From Mesostigma viride (lineage: Eukaryota > Streptophyta > Mesostigmatophyceae > Mesostigmatales > Mesostigmataceae), in assembly GCA_009746045.1 (NCBI GenBank), contig RPFO01000213.1, positions 3,275,266 through 3,339,265 of the forward strand: a stretch of DNA of 64,000 nucleotides. The letters are read 5' to 3'. Under the pieces are notes generated by a model. It did not search any database and was not told the origin of the DNA. It saw nothing but the letters and a program-made list of their open reading frames with translations. Of the stretch, positions 26,366-37,903 are shown in pieces (within the stretch, counting starts at the first letter, position 1; each line of letters opens with the position of its first letter). The position numbers and the translations under genes are program-made.

Positions 26366-27965
26366 TCAAGGCCAATTTGACACGGTCCTCTGGGAGGCTC
26401 TTTGGGCCATCCTAGCTCTGGAGCGGGTAACACCCGCGTTTATTGCTGCCATTTGCATGTCGACTGTACATATCACGGCTCCCAGGCAGTAGTGCAGACT
26501 GCGCGGAAGGCACCGCCCCACCATTCCCCCTTCACCACGGGGTGTGGCAAGGTTGTGTCCTGTCCCCATATCTGTTCATTATGTTGTAGTTATAGTGATG
26601 TTGTAGTGAGTGATGTTGTTAGATAGATGTTGTAGGTAGCTGATCGTAGATAGATTAGACCGGTAGGACTGTTTGCACCCATATCCATCCATCCATCGGG
26701 GTTAATGCTCCATGACTCCCCAACGGGAGCACGAGTCTAATTAATTAATTAATATATGTTCATTATTGTCGTGGACTACGTCATGCGCCGGGCACGTGCG
26801 CGCTTTACTGCTCTCATGCAAGGGGTTAGAGCCCTGCTTGGACATCCGAGCGATCTCGAGCATGGCAGGGTTGGCACTGGCTACCGCCTGGCTGACCTGA
26901 TTTATGCGGACGACACCACCCTCATCGCACGCCCCGAGCACATTCAGACCTGGCTGGACTGTCTGTGCTTGGAGGCGAGGGCGGTGGGCCGGGTTGGAGA
27001 TTAGTGTCAAAACGTACTGAGGCGATGGTGATTGGGGCCTCCAGTCGCCCACCGCTGCCGCGGCTCCTCGACGGGACGGAGGTCCCGTTCCGTGATCGCT
27101 TCAAACTGTTGGGGAGCATATGCTCCCCGGGACACAGCCGACGATGCGGACATCCGCATCGGCCTGGCCTGGGCCAAGCTCCGTTCGCTCAACACCTACT
27201 GGCGCTAGCTCGAAGGGCATGCATGGGCGAGCACCGCAAGCCTATGCTCTTCAAGGTCCTTGTCCTCCTGGTGCTTACGTATGGCGCCGAGGCGTGGACG
27301 CTCACGGACACACTGGCGGCTACGCTCGACGGCACGGTTTACAGGATGCTCCGAGAGGTCCTGAATGTAGGATTTTCCAAGCACAGGTCATTAAAGTCTT
27401 TGTATCAGGGTATGCCTCGTATTTCGGACGAGATTAGGCACCGTAGTAGGAAAGCATTTGTAGGACATCTTGCTCGTGCACCAGCCAGGTCGACACCGCC
27501 CTTGGTCTGGCCGCCCCCCAGCGGCTTGGCCAGCTAACCAGGGCGGCATATCGATCTTTACCTGGCCTGGCCCCAAGGACATTCCTAGGAAGCTAGGCAA
27601 ACCTGCCATGAACTACATCCAGATGTTGCTGGCCGACGTACCTCGATCGTGGTCCCAGCTCAGTTTGTACACCGCATCCACTCCCTCTCCCTTCGTTGGA
27701 CTGCCATGCAGAACAAGAAGAGGTGGCATGCAGAAGATTCAATGTTAAGGCCCACACGCAAGCCCCTGTGGGCAAGCCACCTCCCCCCAAGAGGAAGGGG
27801 CGTTTTAATTGCTGAGTAGCGTAGTACTTACGTTAGGATTTTTCTAGACTAGATAGCTTAGAGTTAGGTTAGTTCGATTACGCGACTTCGTCCACAGGTC
27901 TCCACCCATCCAGCAAGGAATATATGTGCTACATGATCTCCCAACGGAGGCATGTTATATATAAT
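26366..27965 (+). pseudogene. 5'-truncated non-LTR retrotransposon (LINE A) with reverse transcriptase, broken
   Basis: Seen: RT motif A (QFDTVLWEALWAIL, Asp codon 26378-26380), motif B (HGVWQGCVLSPYLF, about 26536-26577) and motif C (IYADDTTLIA, YADD codons 26903-26914). C-terminal segments follow, with LTYGAEAWTLTDTL near 27275 typical of LINE ORF2 tails. The frame shifts between motifs A and B, a 174-base insertion splits B from C, and further shifts and a stop follow, so it is dead. It starts mid-RT. The 3' end has hairpin CTCC-CAAC-GGAG (27938-27949) and an AT-rich tail in which a TTAA element has inserted. Family knowledge: motif pattern of L1/Jockey-type non-LTR elements. No endonuclease domain is present. 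Confidence 0.85.
26583..26756 (+). mobile_element. Short 3' fragment of a second LINE-like family (B) inserted in the RT gene
   Basis: Flanked by a 10-base target duplication TGTTCATTAT (26573-26582 and 26757-26766). It ends in hairpin CTCCC-CAAC-GGGAG (26716-26729) and a TTAA-rich tail. Removing insert and one duplicate rejoins SPYLF to IIVVDYVMRR in frame. A sister copy is at about 29780-29938. Confidence 0.9.
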
Positions 27966-27969
27966 TTAA

Positions 27970-29312
27970 CCCATAGTCCGCTGACCCATTTTTGGCACTT
28001 TCATACCCCTGAAAATGAAAAAAATCATAACTCACAGGCCACAACTCCAAATACCCCCAACCAAGATGCTAGGAGTATCTACACTTCAAGGGCTTTCAGA
28101 ATATGCAATAATACCATGGCTTTATCAAAGCATTTGGATGATAGCTCTAGTCAAAGTTGGCCAAAAGACGATCTTTTTTCCCCAAGGAAAAGTTAACCCC
28201 CCACTTTTTTCCCAGGGAGGGTAGGGAACCTCAATACCAACATAGGACAACTTAGTTGGATAGTCCAATGGGGGTTTCCTTGGGTCAGACCACCCGGATA
28301 ACCCATTACCTCTATATAACGTGCTCATATATGTGTGTGGGTTACGCGCGTGTAAACAGCTATCTATGACATGCAACACAATAATGCATTATAAAAAGCT
28401 ATAAAATGCTGCCAAAAGTGCTGGAATACAAACACGTTGCCTACCTGCACTAACGGAATGATACACTCCAAAGATATGCCATAAACTGGGCACTTTCAGG
28501 GCTGAAACCACTCTCTACAACAGGCATGAAAGCTTGCTGAAATATGCAAAGATAAAATCGTCATATACATTGCATGGGAGACGAATTCCGCTGCAAACAA
28601 CACGCAAATACGTTGTCGTACCCAGCTCGTTCATGTCCTTCCCGGGGTCCGCTGGCCGGGACCACCATAACTCACAGATACCGTGGCTCTACGGGCATAG
28701 GCCGCCATAGCCGCGTCAAGCATGCATCCTTTATGATTACCAGGTTGATGTTTCGTTCAAAGATGACCTATAAATGCGTCCGCATTCGCAGCAAATGCTG
28801 CAGGGGACATCCCGTAGCAAACCTGGATGCTCGGGCTGGCGCAGACTGCCCGGCCATAAGGAGAAAATCGACATATGATAGGCGATGACTTGTCTGGCAC
28901 TGACGACCAAGAAGGCAGTATTTTCCTACCTGTATTTTCCCAATCCTAAAAATCTGGCCATGCCTGACCTACGAAAATCACGCATCATCATTCTGAGCAA
29001 CATTCTAAACCGTTTCTAGCCGCGAGACGCAAATTTCCCTGATAACGGCACGTTGGCAGCCATATCTCGTTGCGCGCGCGCGCGAGTGAAAATTTCCCGC
29101 CAAAGTCACGTGATACTTTCTCAATGCACGTTGTAATTACCAAGCTATGGCGAATAACCCCCCCAAACCTATGCATCACCTTCGTCCCTAAGTGTTCCCA
29201 GACCCACCGGACAACTTCCCTCCGTCACGGGTGGCGCGGCGCTCCGGGAATTACGTGGTTTATTACGTTAAGTCAAAGTGTATGCGATCACATACACTTT
29301 TCGGACTATGGG
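27970..29312. mobile_element. TTAA-target TIR element P1 (piggyBac-like ends, non-autonomous)
   Basis: Ends are CCCATAGTCCG and its perfect inverse, flanked by TTAA on both sides (27966-27969, 29313-29316). The core is 1343 bases. A second copy, inverted, lies at 48840-50183 (1344 bases). A 10-bp-stem palindrome (29275-29300) sits next to the right TIR. No transposase-like frame is seen. CCC starts and TTAA targets are typical of piggyBac elements. Confidence 0.85.
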
Positions 29313-29754
29313 TTAATTTTATTTTTAATGATCATGGCTCGTGATCTTAACACATGTCTAATCATTCCAAACGCTCGGACTCTCGGCTAAACGGAGATTT
29401 GTGCAGCTAGAGTTTTATTGGGTAGCTCCGGGCATGATGGTGCCTGCAAAGAGCGTAAGGCGTGAGGCCGTGGCTATTGCTACGGTATGCTGTATTTTCC
29501 TGCAGAACTGGCCAGCTCTGCCACCGGCTCAATTGATAGTGCTTGCAGGCGTAGTAAGTATATCGCGTGTGTGTTTCTACCTAGTTTCTGCCAGTTTTCT
29601 ACATATTTTTACCGGCCTCTGCCCAGCCCGTCTCTAAGACCGCCATCCTACTCGATCGTCGCTTGCATGTCAGCCATAGCAGGACAACGAGCCCCCCCCA
29701 GTGGGGAAGCGCCCGCGTGTGCAATCCCGCGGGAGGCACGCTAGATAGCTCCCC

Positions 29755-29938
29755 CTAGGGCAGCGTCACTGCGGCTGCCTAGATAGATGATGTAGTTAGA
29801 ATGTTGTTAGATAGATGTAGTATGTAGCCAATGTAGATAGATTAGACCGGTAGGAATGTGTGCACCCATCCATCCATTCATCGGGGTTAATGCTCCGTGA
29901 CTCCCCAACGGGAGCACGAGTCTAATTAATTAATTAAT
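29755..29938 (+). mobile_element. LINE-like family B 3' end
   Basis: Shares GATAGATTAGACCGGTAGGA through GGGTTAATGCTCC with 26583-26756, and ends with hairpin CTCCC-CAAC-GGGAG (29901-29914), extendable by GTG/CAC around a bulged A, then a TTAA-repeat tail. The upstream limit is uncertain. Confidence 0.75.
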
Positions 29939-30204
29939 AGCAGGCCCGTGCAGTTGTGCAGTATTTAGGTGCTGTATACGTCGTCAAGCCGTGCATATAT
30001 ACGCACCGTGAGGATTGAATATTGATGGTTTATACTGCGTTGATTGTGCAACAAGATGATCTGAGCTAGGTGCCCATAATCATGCTGGTGTATAATCATG
30101 TGCTGTTAGCATCTAGACCATTTGCTAGTGCATGCATTCTGGACAGCGTCATCTTTGCCTGCATGTAAGCTCATGGATGCAGAATATTAAGCTCATGTAT
30201 GCCT

Positions 30205-30490
30205 GCAGAACAAGAAGAGGCCTAGCATATATGCAGACGTACGATTGCATGTCCAGGCTCACACGCCAGCCGGCCCCTGCATGGGCAAGCCCCCCCCCCC
30301 CCAGGAGGAAGCTAGTGGCGCTTTGCTGAGTAGTAGAGTAGTTAGGGTTTTTTATAGATTAGCTTAGAGTTATAGCTTAGTTCGGTTTCGTGGCTTCGCG
30401 CCCACTTCCATCCATGCATCAGCAAGGGAATATGTGCTACATGATCTCCCAACGGACTTGAATGTTATAATTTAATTTAATTTAATTTCA
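30205..30490 (+). mobile_element. LINE A 3' end fragment
   Basis: Aligns with 27706-27965: CAGAACAAGAAGAGG, the GGGCAAGCC block, GCTGAGTAG, and TATGTGCTACATGATCTCCC. The tail here is ATTTA repeats. Hairpin at 30446-30457 has one mismatch. No full-length RT gene precedes it. Confidence 0.8.
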
Positions 30491-31073
30491 GCTCACATGT
30501 GGATCCGACTCAACCTATCCAAGCCTTGCATTACATGTGCCTCTTTCTTTCCGTATTGCACGCGTTATATGGAATGAAAACCCAGCACCTCCCGTCCCAC
30601 TTAAGCCTTAATTAATTGTGCTCATGCAACACGTTGTGAGAGCTAGTGGATGATTAATTAATTAATTAAACTCGTGCTCCCGTTGGGGAGTCACGGAGCA
30701 CCGAAGTGCTTTTAATCCCTGTGTGTGCACTACAGGAGAAAGGGCAGACACCCCCAGTCTCCTTCATGCCAAAGGCATGCCACAGCTGCAATCGGGCGCG
30801 GCTAGCTAAAAGGACAGGCTAACGATCCGGCAAACTGTGGGTGCAATAAGACCCATGTGAGCATATCATAGCAAGGAGCGTGGGCAAGTAATCTGAACAT
30901 AGCCAGGGCGTAGCATGGCTGTACTAGGACTAGGCTAAGGCTATGGCTGCTGGTTGTGTACCGTGCGTTGGCGGCACGTGACTAGGTGTGTTGGCACAGC
31001 TAGGCAACAGTCTAGGCATGGCTCAGTGCCTTAGCGGCAGTGACGCCAATGGTTACAAGCTAGGGCTATTATT

Positions 31074-34000
31074 CTAGCCCGCTGGGGGCGTCCACATCTT
31101 GTGGTTGATCATCAGGTCCCCGCCCCTCCAGTACACCTTGGGCTTCTGGGGGTCCTGCTTATGGCGGAGGTATTCCGGCCACAGGTCGCGTCGCTGCTGT
31201 TGCTGAGCGGGGGTGAGGTCGTCATCCAGCGTCCAGGTGAGGTCGTGCAACCGCTTGCGACGAGAGAGGAACCGCTGCTTATCCTCAGGGGAGGGGAAGG
31301 TGAGTAGGACTGGTGGGGGAGCCGCCTTGTCCCGTGAGTGGGGAAGGCGGTGGCACCCACGCAGTTCTACCTCACCTACCAGGCCCATGAGGGTAAGAAG
31401 CTGGTTCTTGAGCTCGTCAGCAAGAGAGGTTGACGTCTCACCTGGCTTCTGGGGGAAGCGACGTAGCACCACTCGGCACTCGCGGCGAGCGCGGTCGGTG
31501 ACCTCCCGTTGCTGGGCCTGGCGGTGGTCCTCCAGCTCCTGGAGCTTTGTGGCGATGGCGTCGGTGGTGGTCTGGTGGAGGCGGTCGCTGACGCAGGTCC
31601 GCGTAGGAGAGCGGCGGGAGGTCGCCAGCATCCTGCCGGGGTGGCTGGGATGCAATGGTGGCCGTCTGCTCCGCTATCTTGGGGACCTGTGTGGCCAGGG
31701 CCTCGGTGTGGGCGGTGATGGCCTCAAGCTTCTTCAGGAGCACGCCACACTTGCCCTCCACCTGGTTAAGGGGAGGGGACATGCCTAAAGGGCACTTTTC
31801 TGGAAACCATAACTATGCATGTGCAAAAAATCCAATGATGATTGGGGACCATAAATATGATTTTAAAAAAATTTTCCAGCCACTTGGGGGGGGTACTAGC
31901 CCCCACCATACACCGGTAACGCGCTAAAAATAGAAAAAGACGCTATTTTAGTCACATTTTCCCTAGGACAATGGGCAAACATATTGGGACCAAATCATAT
32001 ATTCCCGCATAGTTCCCCCACTTTTGAGAAATTCTACCTAATTGGGACCAAGAAATAAGAATGTTTACTCACGTTGATGGATTTCCCGCAAAACAGGTAC
32101 TTTTTTAATCAAAAAAAAAAAATCAAATCATTAACACATCATATCATGCTCCACCATATATTCCCAAATATTACAGGTGGGGGGACATGCAGCCCCAAAT
32201 TTTCAGGTCATTCTGACGAGCGCACCTCTAGTTGATGGATTTCCTAGGTAGCCACCTGTGACGAAGCTAAGGGAGGTTTTTTAGTGTATCTTACACCATA
32301 AACACCCCTTTATCCATCCAAACCATGCAAAAACTGGCCAAACCACATGCTGCCAACCTCTGCACATACGGTACCTCCTATGTTCAAGGCTTGACGCCAT
32401 TCTGACAAGAACTGCCCAAGTTACAACCATTCCAAGACGGCCACCCATGTAGACTCTACAAGGAAATTAGAGTAACCATTGAGCCACACTAGCACCTCCT
32501 TCTTCATCAAGGACATCTGCAAACTGACCAAAGCACACATAATTAACTCTTGCACGCTGACGGCAACGCATGCTCAACGTGGGGGGTCATTGTGACAAGA
32601 ACTACTCAAGTTGATGGGTTTCCTATATGACCACCTGACAAGGCGCTAAGGACCACTCAGTAAGTTAGTAACCCCACAATGCCACTTCATATGCCATCCA
32701 ACATGCACCAAAACCATGCTGAGTATGTTTACAATGTACGAAGGGGTGGCCACGCACCTCATATGTCTTCATCATCCCTCCAGCATGGCCAGCCTTGTAA
32801 ATATGTTCATAGCCTTGACGATGGTAGCCCTAATATGCCTAAGCAGCATTTCCTATGTTTCTCCTAGGTTAGAGTGTAAGGTTGATGACAACCAAGCTAA
32901 TCAACTCAACAACACCTCCTAAACTGTCCTCCCCGGCATGGATGACAAACTGGGACTATGGAGGGCAAGGAACCAAGTAGGAACATGGTATATATAGCTT
33001 GCATGCAGTCATGCATGTCAACCATGGTTGGCTCAGCACATTGTAGTCTTGTCACATCATCATAACATAGGAAAGCTCAAACAACCATTGGTGCAAGCTA
33101 TCTACATGCAGTCACACAAATGCAATATCTCCAACATCATCATCACTAAAACACTTCCATCCCTGCACGATAAAATGCAAAGAAACCATTGGCGGCCCTT
33201 CAACGCATGAGCGCTGTGATGCCGCTGCGAAGAGAGGGTGCGTCACTCTCACACAACAAGAAGCGTCCATACGCACAACATCCTTGCCGGAACACGTTTT
33301 ATGAAATGCCTTATACCTTCCCGAAGAGCTATAGGCTGCGACTGAAGCGGCCCTGATCACGACATCAACGAAAACAATCTAAAGCTGCCAGGTATTCGAC
33401 AACACAACGGCAAGCGACGGCGAGATAGCTGGCGGAAACTGCCCAAAAAGAACGCAAAAAACCTCGAACGATGAGCTCATAGAAGAAAGCACTGATAGCA
33501 GATAACATTCGCGACAAATCTGTACCTCGCCCTCGTAAATCCCTCGCCCAGGCGCGCAACAACCGCCGTTCTTCCATGGACAGGTCAGACACGCACTGCG
33601 CAGGTCTGAACAATTACTTACCGATAATGGCCGAAAATCTGGCAAAAGGCACCAGCTCGGTTTAGAAATCGATGCAAAGGGTATTAACGCCTGCTTCACG
33701 GTCAAAATAACCCTAAAAACCGCGATTTTACTGCCGCTATCATGAATTCTATTTTATTCCGCGCGACCAAAAAATTCAGATTACCCCCCATGCCGATGGC
33801 ATAAAAAAACAACAGCGATATTGTAAACCAGCTGATGTCCGCCACAAACTAACATCATAAACTCATCTCCTTTTAGATTCGAGTAAAATTTTTGCATTTC
33901 GCCTGCCCTAGTGTGGTAGTTTCGCCTGAACGCAGTCGCCATGGCCACTTCCGCAAGGGGTGCGCGCACCGTTCGGTTCCGGCGCGAATTTTTTGGCGCC

Positions 34001-34205
34001 AAAAAATTCGGGCATGTCCCGTCCCCTTAAGGCGAGAGACAAGTGCAGCATGCGTTTCCGAAGCCTGCGCCGCGGTGTGTAGCGCCGTGAACTGTGGTTG
34101 TAGCTTGTGGACGACCTTGGTTTCCACGTTGGAGACCCGGGCCTCGACCGAGTGGATGATGATTTGGCTGTTGCCTGCCTGGTTCAGCCGGTCATATGAT
34201 GTCAT
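31074..34205 (-). pseudogene. L1 ORF1p-like gene, copy D, interrupted
   Basis: N-terminal coiled-coil part is at 34205-34027 (MTSYDRLNQAGNSQ start). The rest resumes at 31769 as LNQVEGKCGVLLKKLEAITAH after the TTAA element. A frameshift near 31590-31500 separates the next part. The C-terminal part has RRECRVVLRRFPQK, then RGCHRLPHSRDK, LLTFPSPEDKQRFLSRRKRL and TLDDDLTPAQQQQRRDLWP. Family knowledge: coiled coil, RRM-like domain with AHR-type motif, and a C-terminal domain beginning with a D-L-T segment are the order of L1 ORF1p, an RNA-binding chaperone. Relation inferred from motif order, not from a search. Confidence 0.65.
31770..34026. mobile_element. TTAA-target TIR element E1, 2257 bp, inserted in ORF1 copy D
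   Basis: Starts GGGGAGGGGACATGCC (31770-31785) and ends with the inverse GGCATGTCCCGTCCCC (34011-34026), 15 of 16 matched. It is flanked by TTAA at 31766-31769 and 34027-34030. Subterminal TAGAAAAAGACGCTA is shared with E2 and E3. No transposase recognised. Near the right end the minus strand has a decayed match to a segment of E2. Confidence 0.85.
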
Positions 34206-34223
34206 CCAACGTCATGATGTTTG

Positions 34224-34430
34224 ATGTCAAAGAGACAACCAGCGCAGGCCAGAAATCGGGAGAATCCGGACCATGGTAGCTCGAGCCTGCCGTTATCTTT
34301 TCCGCGTTTTCGAGTCGTTCAGGATGATGAAGATGAATGGTGATGGAAATGTGTATCCTTGTGCATTGAAATTATGGCTGGCTTACGTGTGGAGCGACTA
34401 GATGACCTAGACGGTGGGGCCGGAAACAGC
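34224..34430 (-). repeat. Dispersed ~200-bp repeat, inverted copy of 8141-8345
   Basis: Begins GATGTCAAAGAGACAACC and runs through ATCGGGAGAATCCGGACCAT and GCGACTAGATGACCTAGACG. It lies directly against the 5' side of ORF1 copy D. Confidence 0.8.
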
Positions 34431-35693
34431 ATGCTTGATCAGGGCGTGTGTTTCTAGCCTAACTGGCCGGGAGTGTCTAGTGGTGAGCACCATTGCTGCG
34501 ATCGCTCTCCCACCATTTACGAGGAAATACCCGCAAATGGAAAACCACTGAAAAGGTCTAGCTAGTCAGTCATCACGTTAGCCATGCCATGTTTGATGTG
34601 CACATGTTTGATCTCCTTGATGTTTGAATCTGTAGTAAACTTATACAACACCTGTTTTGAACGTTTTGACCCTCCTAGCTCAATATGGCCCCGAACTTAT
34701 ACTTTATGGGGCTCGTGTCGTTGCGTCGATCATGTTGTAAAAGGCTCATCAGATTTTCCCGATTTCTGGCCTGCGCTGGTTGTCTCCTTGATATTTTTCC
34801 CACTGCGCGTTGTACTGCGTTGTGTTTGTGATGCTAATGAAAAATAGCTACAGTGGCCCATGATGCGACCTGAGTTTTGTTCCACAGAGCGCCTGCATGG
34901 ATATGTTGCCCATGTAGCTCGTGCGAGATGCCAGAATTTTTTCATGAGCCATTTGTGAAATTTAAGCACATGACTTACATCTCCTTGACATGGTTGTCTC
35001 CTTGACATGACTTGTGACCTAGGGTCGAACAAATCGCGGTTGTGGTCAGACCCCCCTGTATTCAAACCAGTGTATCTCTCTAATGAAATACCATTTTGTA
35101 GGTCTGAGTGTACTTATGTGCTCAAAAAATCCTTTGATTAATTGGCTTTCAGGAAAGAATCCACAGAGTTGTCTCACTTCACATGAATATATATATGAAA
35201 AAAAAATTCCTTAGATGTTATGACGTGTTCTATTAAAAGCTCACAACACAATATATATCGCGTAAAAAAAAAAAACACGGCCGGTTTTAAGTGAGACAAC
35301 CATTAATGTACGTTGTGCTTATGTTCCTGCTTGGCCGGCCCGCATAGGTCATGTTTAAACATACCGGGCTGGAGCTTTGATCAGCTCCTGGACGTGGCTT
35401 CGATGTGCCGGCTATACCGGGACAGCTTCAAGATTCTTGCATGGCAGCATTCGGCTCACTGAGCTGTGACGACGTATTGACGCCCGGTCCACCCTGCATG
35501 TGTCACTATCGTGCCTTGTGCTGCCAGCCCTTGGGCCCATATGCTCGAGGAACAGGATCTCTGAAGTCAAGGTTCTTGCCATTCCCGTCCTCACCTATGG
35601 AGCGCGATCGATGAGGTCACTAACGGCAAAATTAGCTAGAGTCTAAGCCGGCTGGATCGTGGCCTGTCACCTGTACACACGTGTGGTGGTACA
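34431..35693. other. Repeat-rich stretch without gene
   Basis: Holds two partial copies of the GGTTGTCTCCTTGA(T/C) motif (34778-34792, 34992-35006), the first preceded by CCCGATTTCTGGCCTGCGCT. No open frame with recognisable features. Confidence 0.5.
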
Positions 35694-35697
35694 TTAA

Positions 35698-37573
35698 GGG
35701 GAGGTGGCACCCCAAAAACCTTAAAACTTGACCCATGCTAATATCACTTGAATTTCAGTTGCACCATGCTAAATTATGATTGGGGGCACTAAGTAACATC
35801 TCTAGTGAGTTGTCCATGCACTTGTTGGGGGTACTACCCCCACATATACGCCAATATAGCGCTATAAATAGAAAAAGACGCTAATTAGGGCTATGTATGC
35901 CCCAGCCCATGCACTCATTTGTTGGCAAAAAAAAATGTAGCGTCTATAGTTCCCTGAGTTTGTAGCTTGCTGAGCTATTTACATCATGAAAATGACAAAA
36001 CCTTGAACAGTTATTAATTTCCCCGCAAAAGTACCCTTTTTTTACCGGACATTGGGAATAAACATGTCATAAACACTTCAGATTAGGCAACAAAATGTAG
36101 CGAAAATCCGGCTAACAGGGGGACAGCAGTGGTCCAAGTCCCAGGTCATTCCGACAAGTCTAGCTCAAGTTATTGCGTTTGGCGTGCTAAAACCTGAACA
36201 TACGCTAAATGAGGTTTTTCTGTGTATAAGGCCACCTAGGCATCATGTTTTCCATCCAAGAAGCCAAAAAACATGCCCAACTCGATCACACAACATAAGA
36301 AAAGGCTAGGCACCTCATCTGCCCTCCCCTGCCCTCAGCATGGCCAGCCTTGCCAGCGTGCGCATAGCAACACCATCGCTAGGCATACACGCACCAAGAG
36401 AGCATACACTAAGCTCAGCCCAAGGTTACCATGTAAATTTATGCCAAGAACTCAGCAAGTATACGTGTAAAAACCTTAGAAAGACTGCCCAAGCAATAGA
36501 GGCAACTGCAGCCTGCAAACTTGGCAGCAAATCATACATGTTGTATGCCAAGCATTCACATCCTATCCAGCTTGCCTTGCTGCACACATAGCAGGGAAGT
36601 CTTAATGGTTATAGCTCAAGGAAAGCAATGGAAACACCTATCTAATGCAATGCCACTCATGCAGTATGGCCAGCAAAAGAACCACTCTCACCTTCCTTTC
36701 CAATAGGGCAATTTGCTAAGAAGCTGATGCCAGCTTGTTAGCCTCTAGGCACATGCCGGATGTCGTTCTAAAACAGGCGTGTCAGATCCGGCACATAACA
36801 AAGCGTCTGAGCAAGGTCACGTCCAAAGGATTATGGAAAACAAATGTCAACACATTACCAACAACTTGACCTCGGCGCATTTAGCATGCCAGCCACAAAC
36901 TACACCAAATTGTACGAAATAGCTAGGAATCGGACGATGCAACCGAAAGAAATGGAGCGCTTCCTGCAGGGAAACTGCCCGAAAAAAAGGCGAAAGGCCG
37001 ATGCACCTGCCTGCGTGGAAATGTTTCATGCATAAACTGTCACGCAAGCTCGAACAATAAAAGACATCATCCATTGATCAGGCGAACAAGGAAGGTGCGC
37101 CTTCCGTGAATACGTCGAAGGCGACATGCGCAGGCCTGCGTAGGTTCTTACCTTGAATGCCGGAAATGTAAAAGAAACCGGGAAGCTTCGGCACAAACTC
37201 GACAACACCATTAAGTTAGCTTCATAATCGCTCTTTAGAGCCTACGTTGCCTCACAATAGCTGCCGTAAACCTGCATTAAATTTCATGATCCGCAAGAGA
37301 AATTATATCCTGGACCCCCGCGCCCGTAGCCGTTCGAGAAATTAGCGATATTGCAAACCGTAAACTTTCCGCCACGCAATGAGGTCATCAACTAATCTTC
37401 TGCGAAATTCAAGCATTTTTTCTAGCTGTTTACGTGCCATATCGATTAATATTGCATAAACGCATGCCGCCATGGCCACTTCCGCGAGGGTTGAGCGGTC
37501 CGGGCACACATTATACACCGTACGGACGGTACCGCGAATTTTTTGGCGCGGAAAATATTCGGCGCGCCACGTA
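35698..37573. mobile_element. TTAA-target TIR element E2 (right end damaged)
   Basis: Left end GGGGAGGTGGCACCCC follows TTAA (35694-35697). The right end matches E1 in layout (GAATTTTTTGGCGC...) but stops at GGCGCGCCAC without the expected CTCCCCTTAA, so it is damaged or rearranged. The first ~1.58 kb repeats at 62416-64000. Minus-strand frames near the right end include a short peptide RRRLVDDLIAWR that is decayed in E1. Confidence 0.75.
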
Positions 37574-37903
37574 TAATTTCACCCGGGCCGTTTTGCACGA
37601 GTTTGTTGCATGCACAGGTGCGGTCGGCCAAAAGATATCGGCCGGCATGCCAATTGATGTCAAGGAGACAACCATTGATGTGCTCATTTCTAGCGCACCA
37701 TGCACAATGTATAGATCACTTAAAATTTATTATATACAGAGCTACCTTGATACGAGCCACGAGCCACGAGGTAGCCATGGCTGACGGCGGCGCTCATAAC
37801 TCTCACGTTTGAGCACCGAATTTAGTCGTGAATATCACAATCGCTTCGTCTTTCTAAGACGCACATGCTGATATAATTTTCCGACGCTATTACGCAATAT
37901 ACG

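Larger units (their letters stand above)
30653..34223 (-). mobile_element. ORF1-only retroelement, copy D (split by TTAA element E1)
   Basis: On the minus strand: ORF1-like gene (34205 to 31074), a 3' UTR of about 400 bases, hairpin CTCCC-CAAC-GGGAG (30690-30677), then a TTAA-repeat tail at about 30668-30653. No reverse transcriptase or endonuclease lies between ORF1 and the tail. Without the 2.26-kb insertion the element is about 1.3 kb. The 5' end abuts another repeat, so truncation is likely. Confidence 0.7.
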
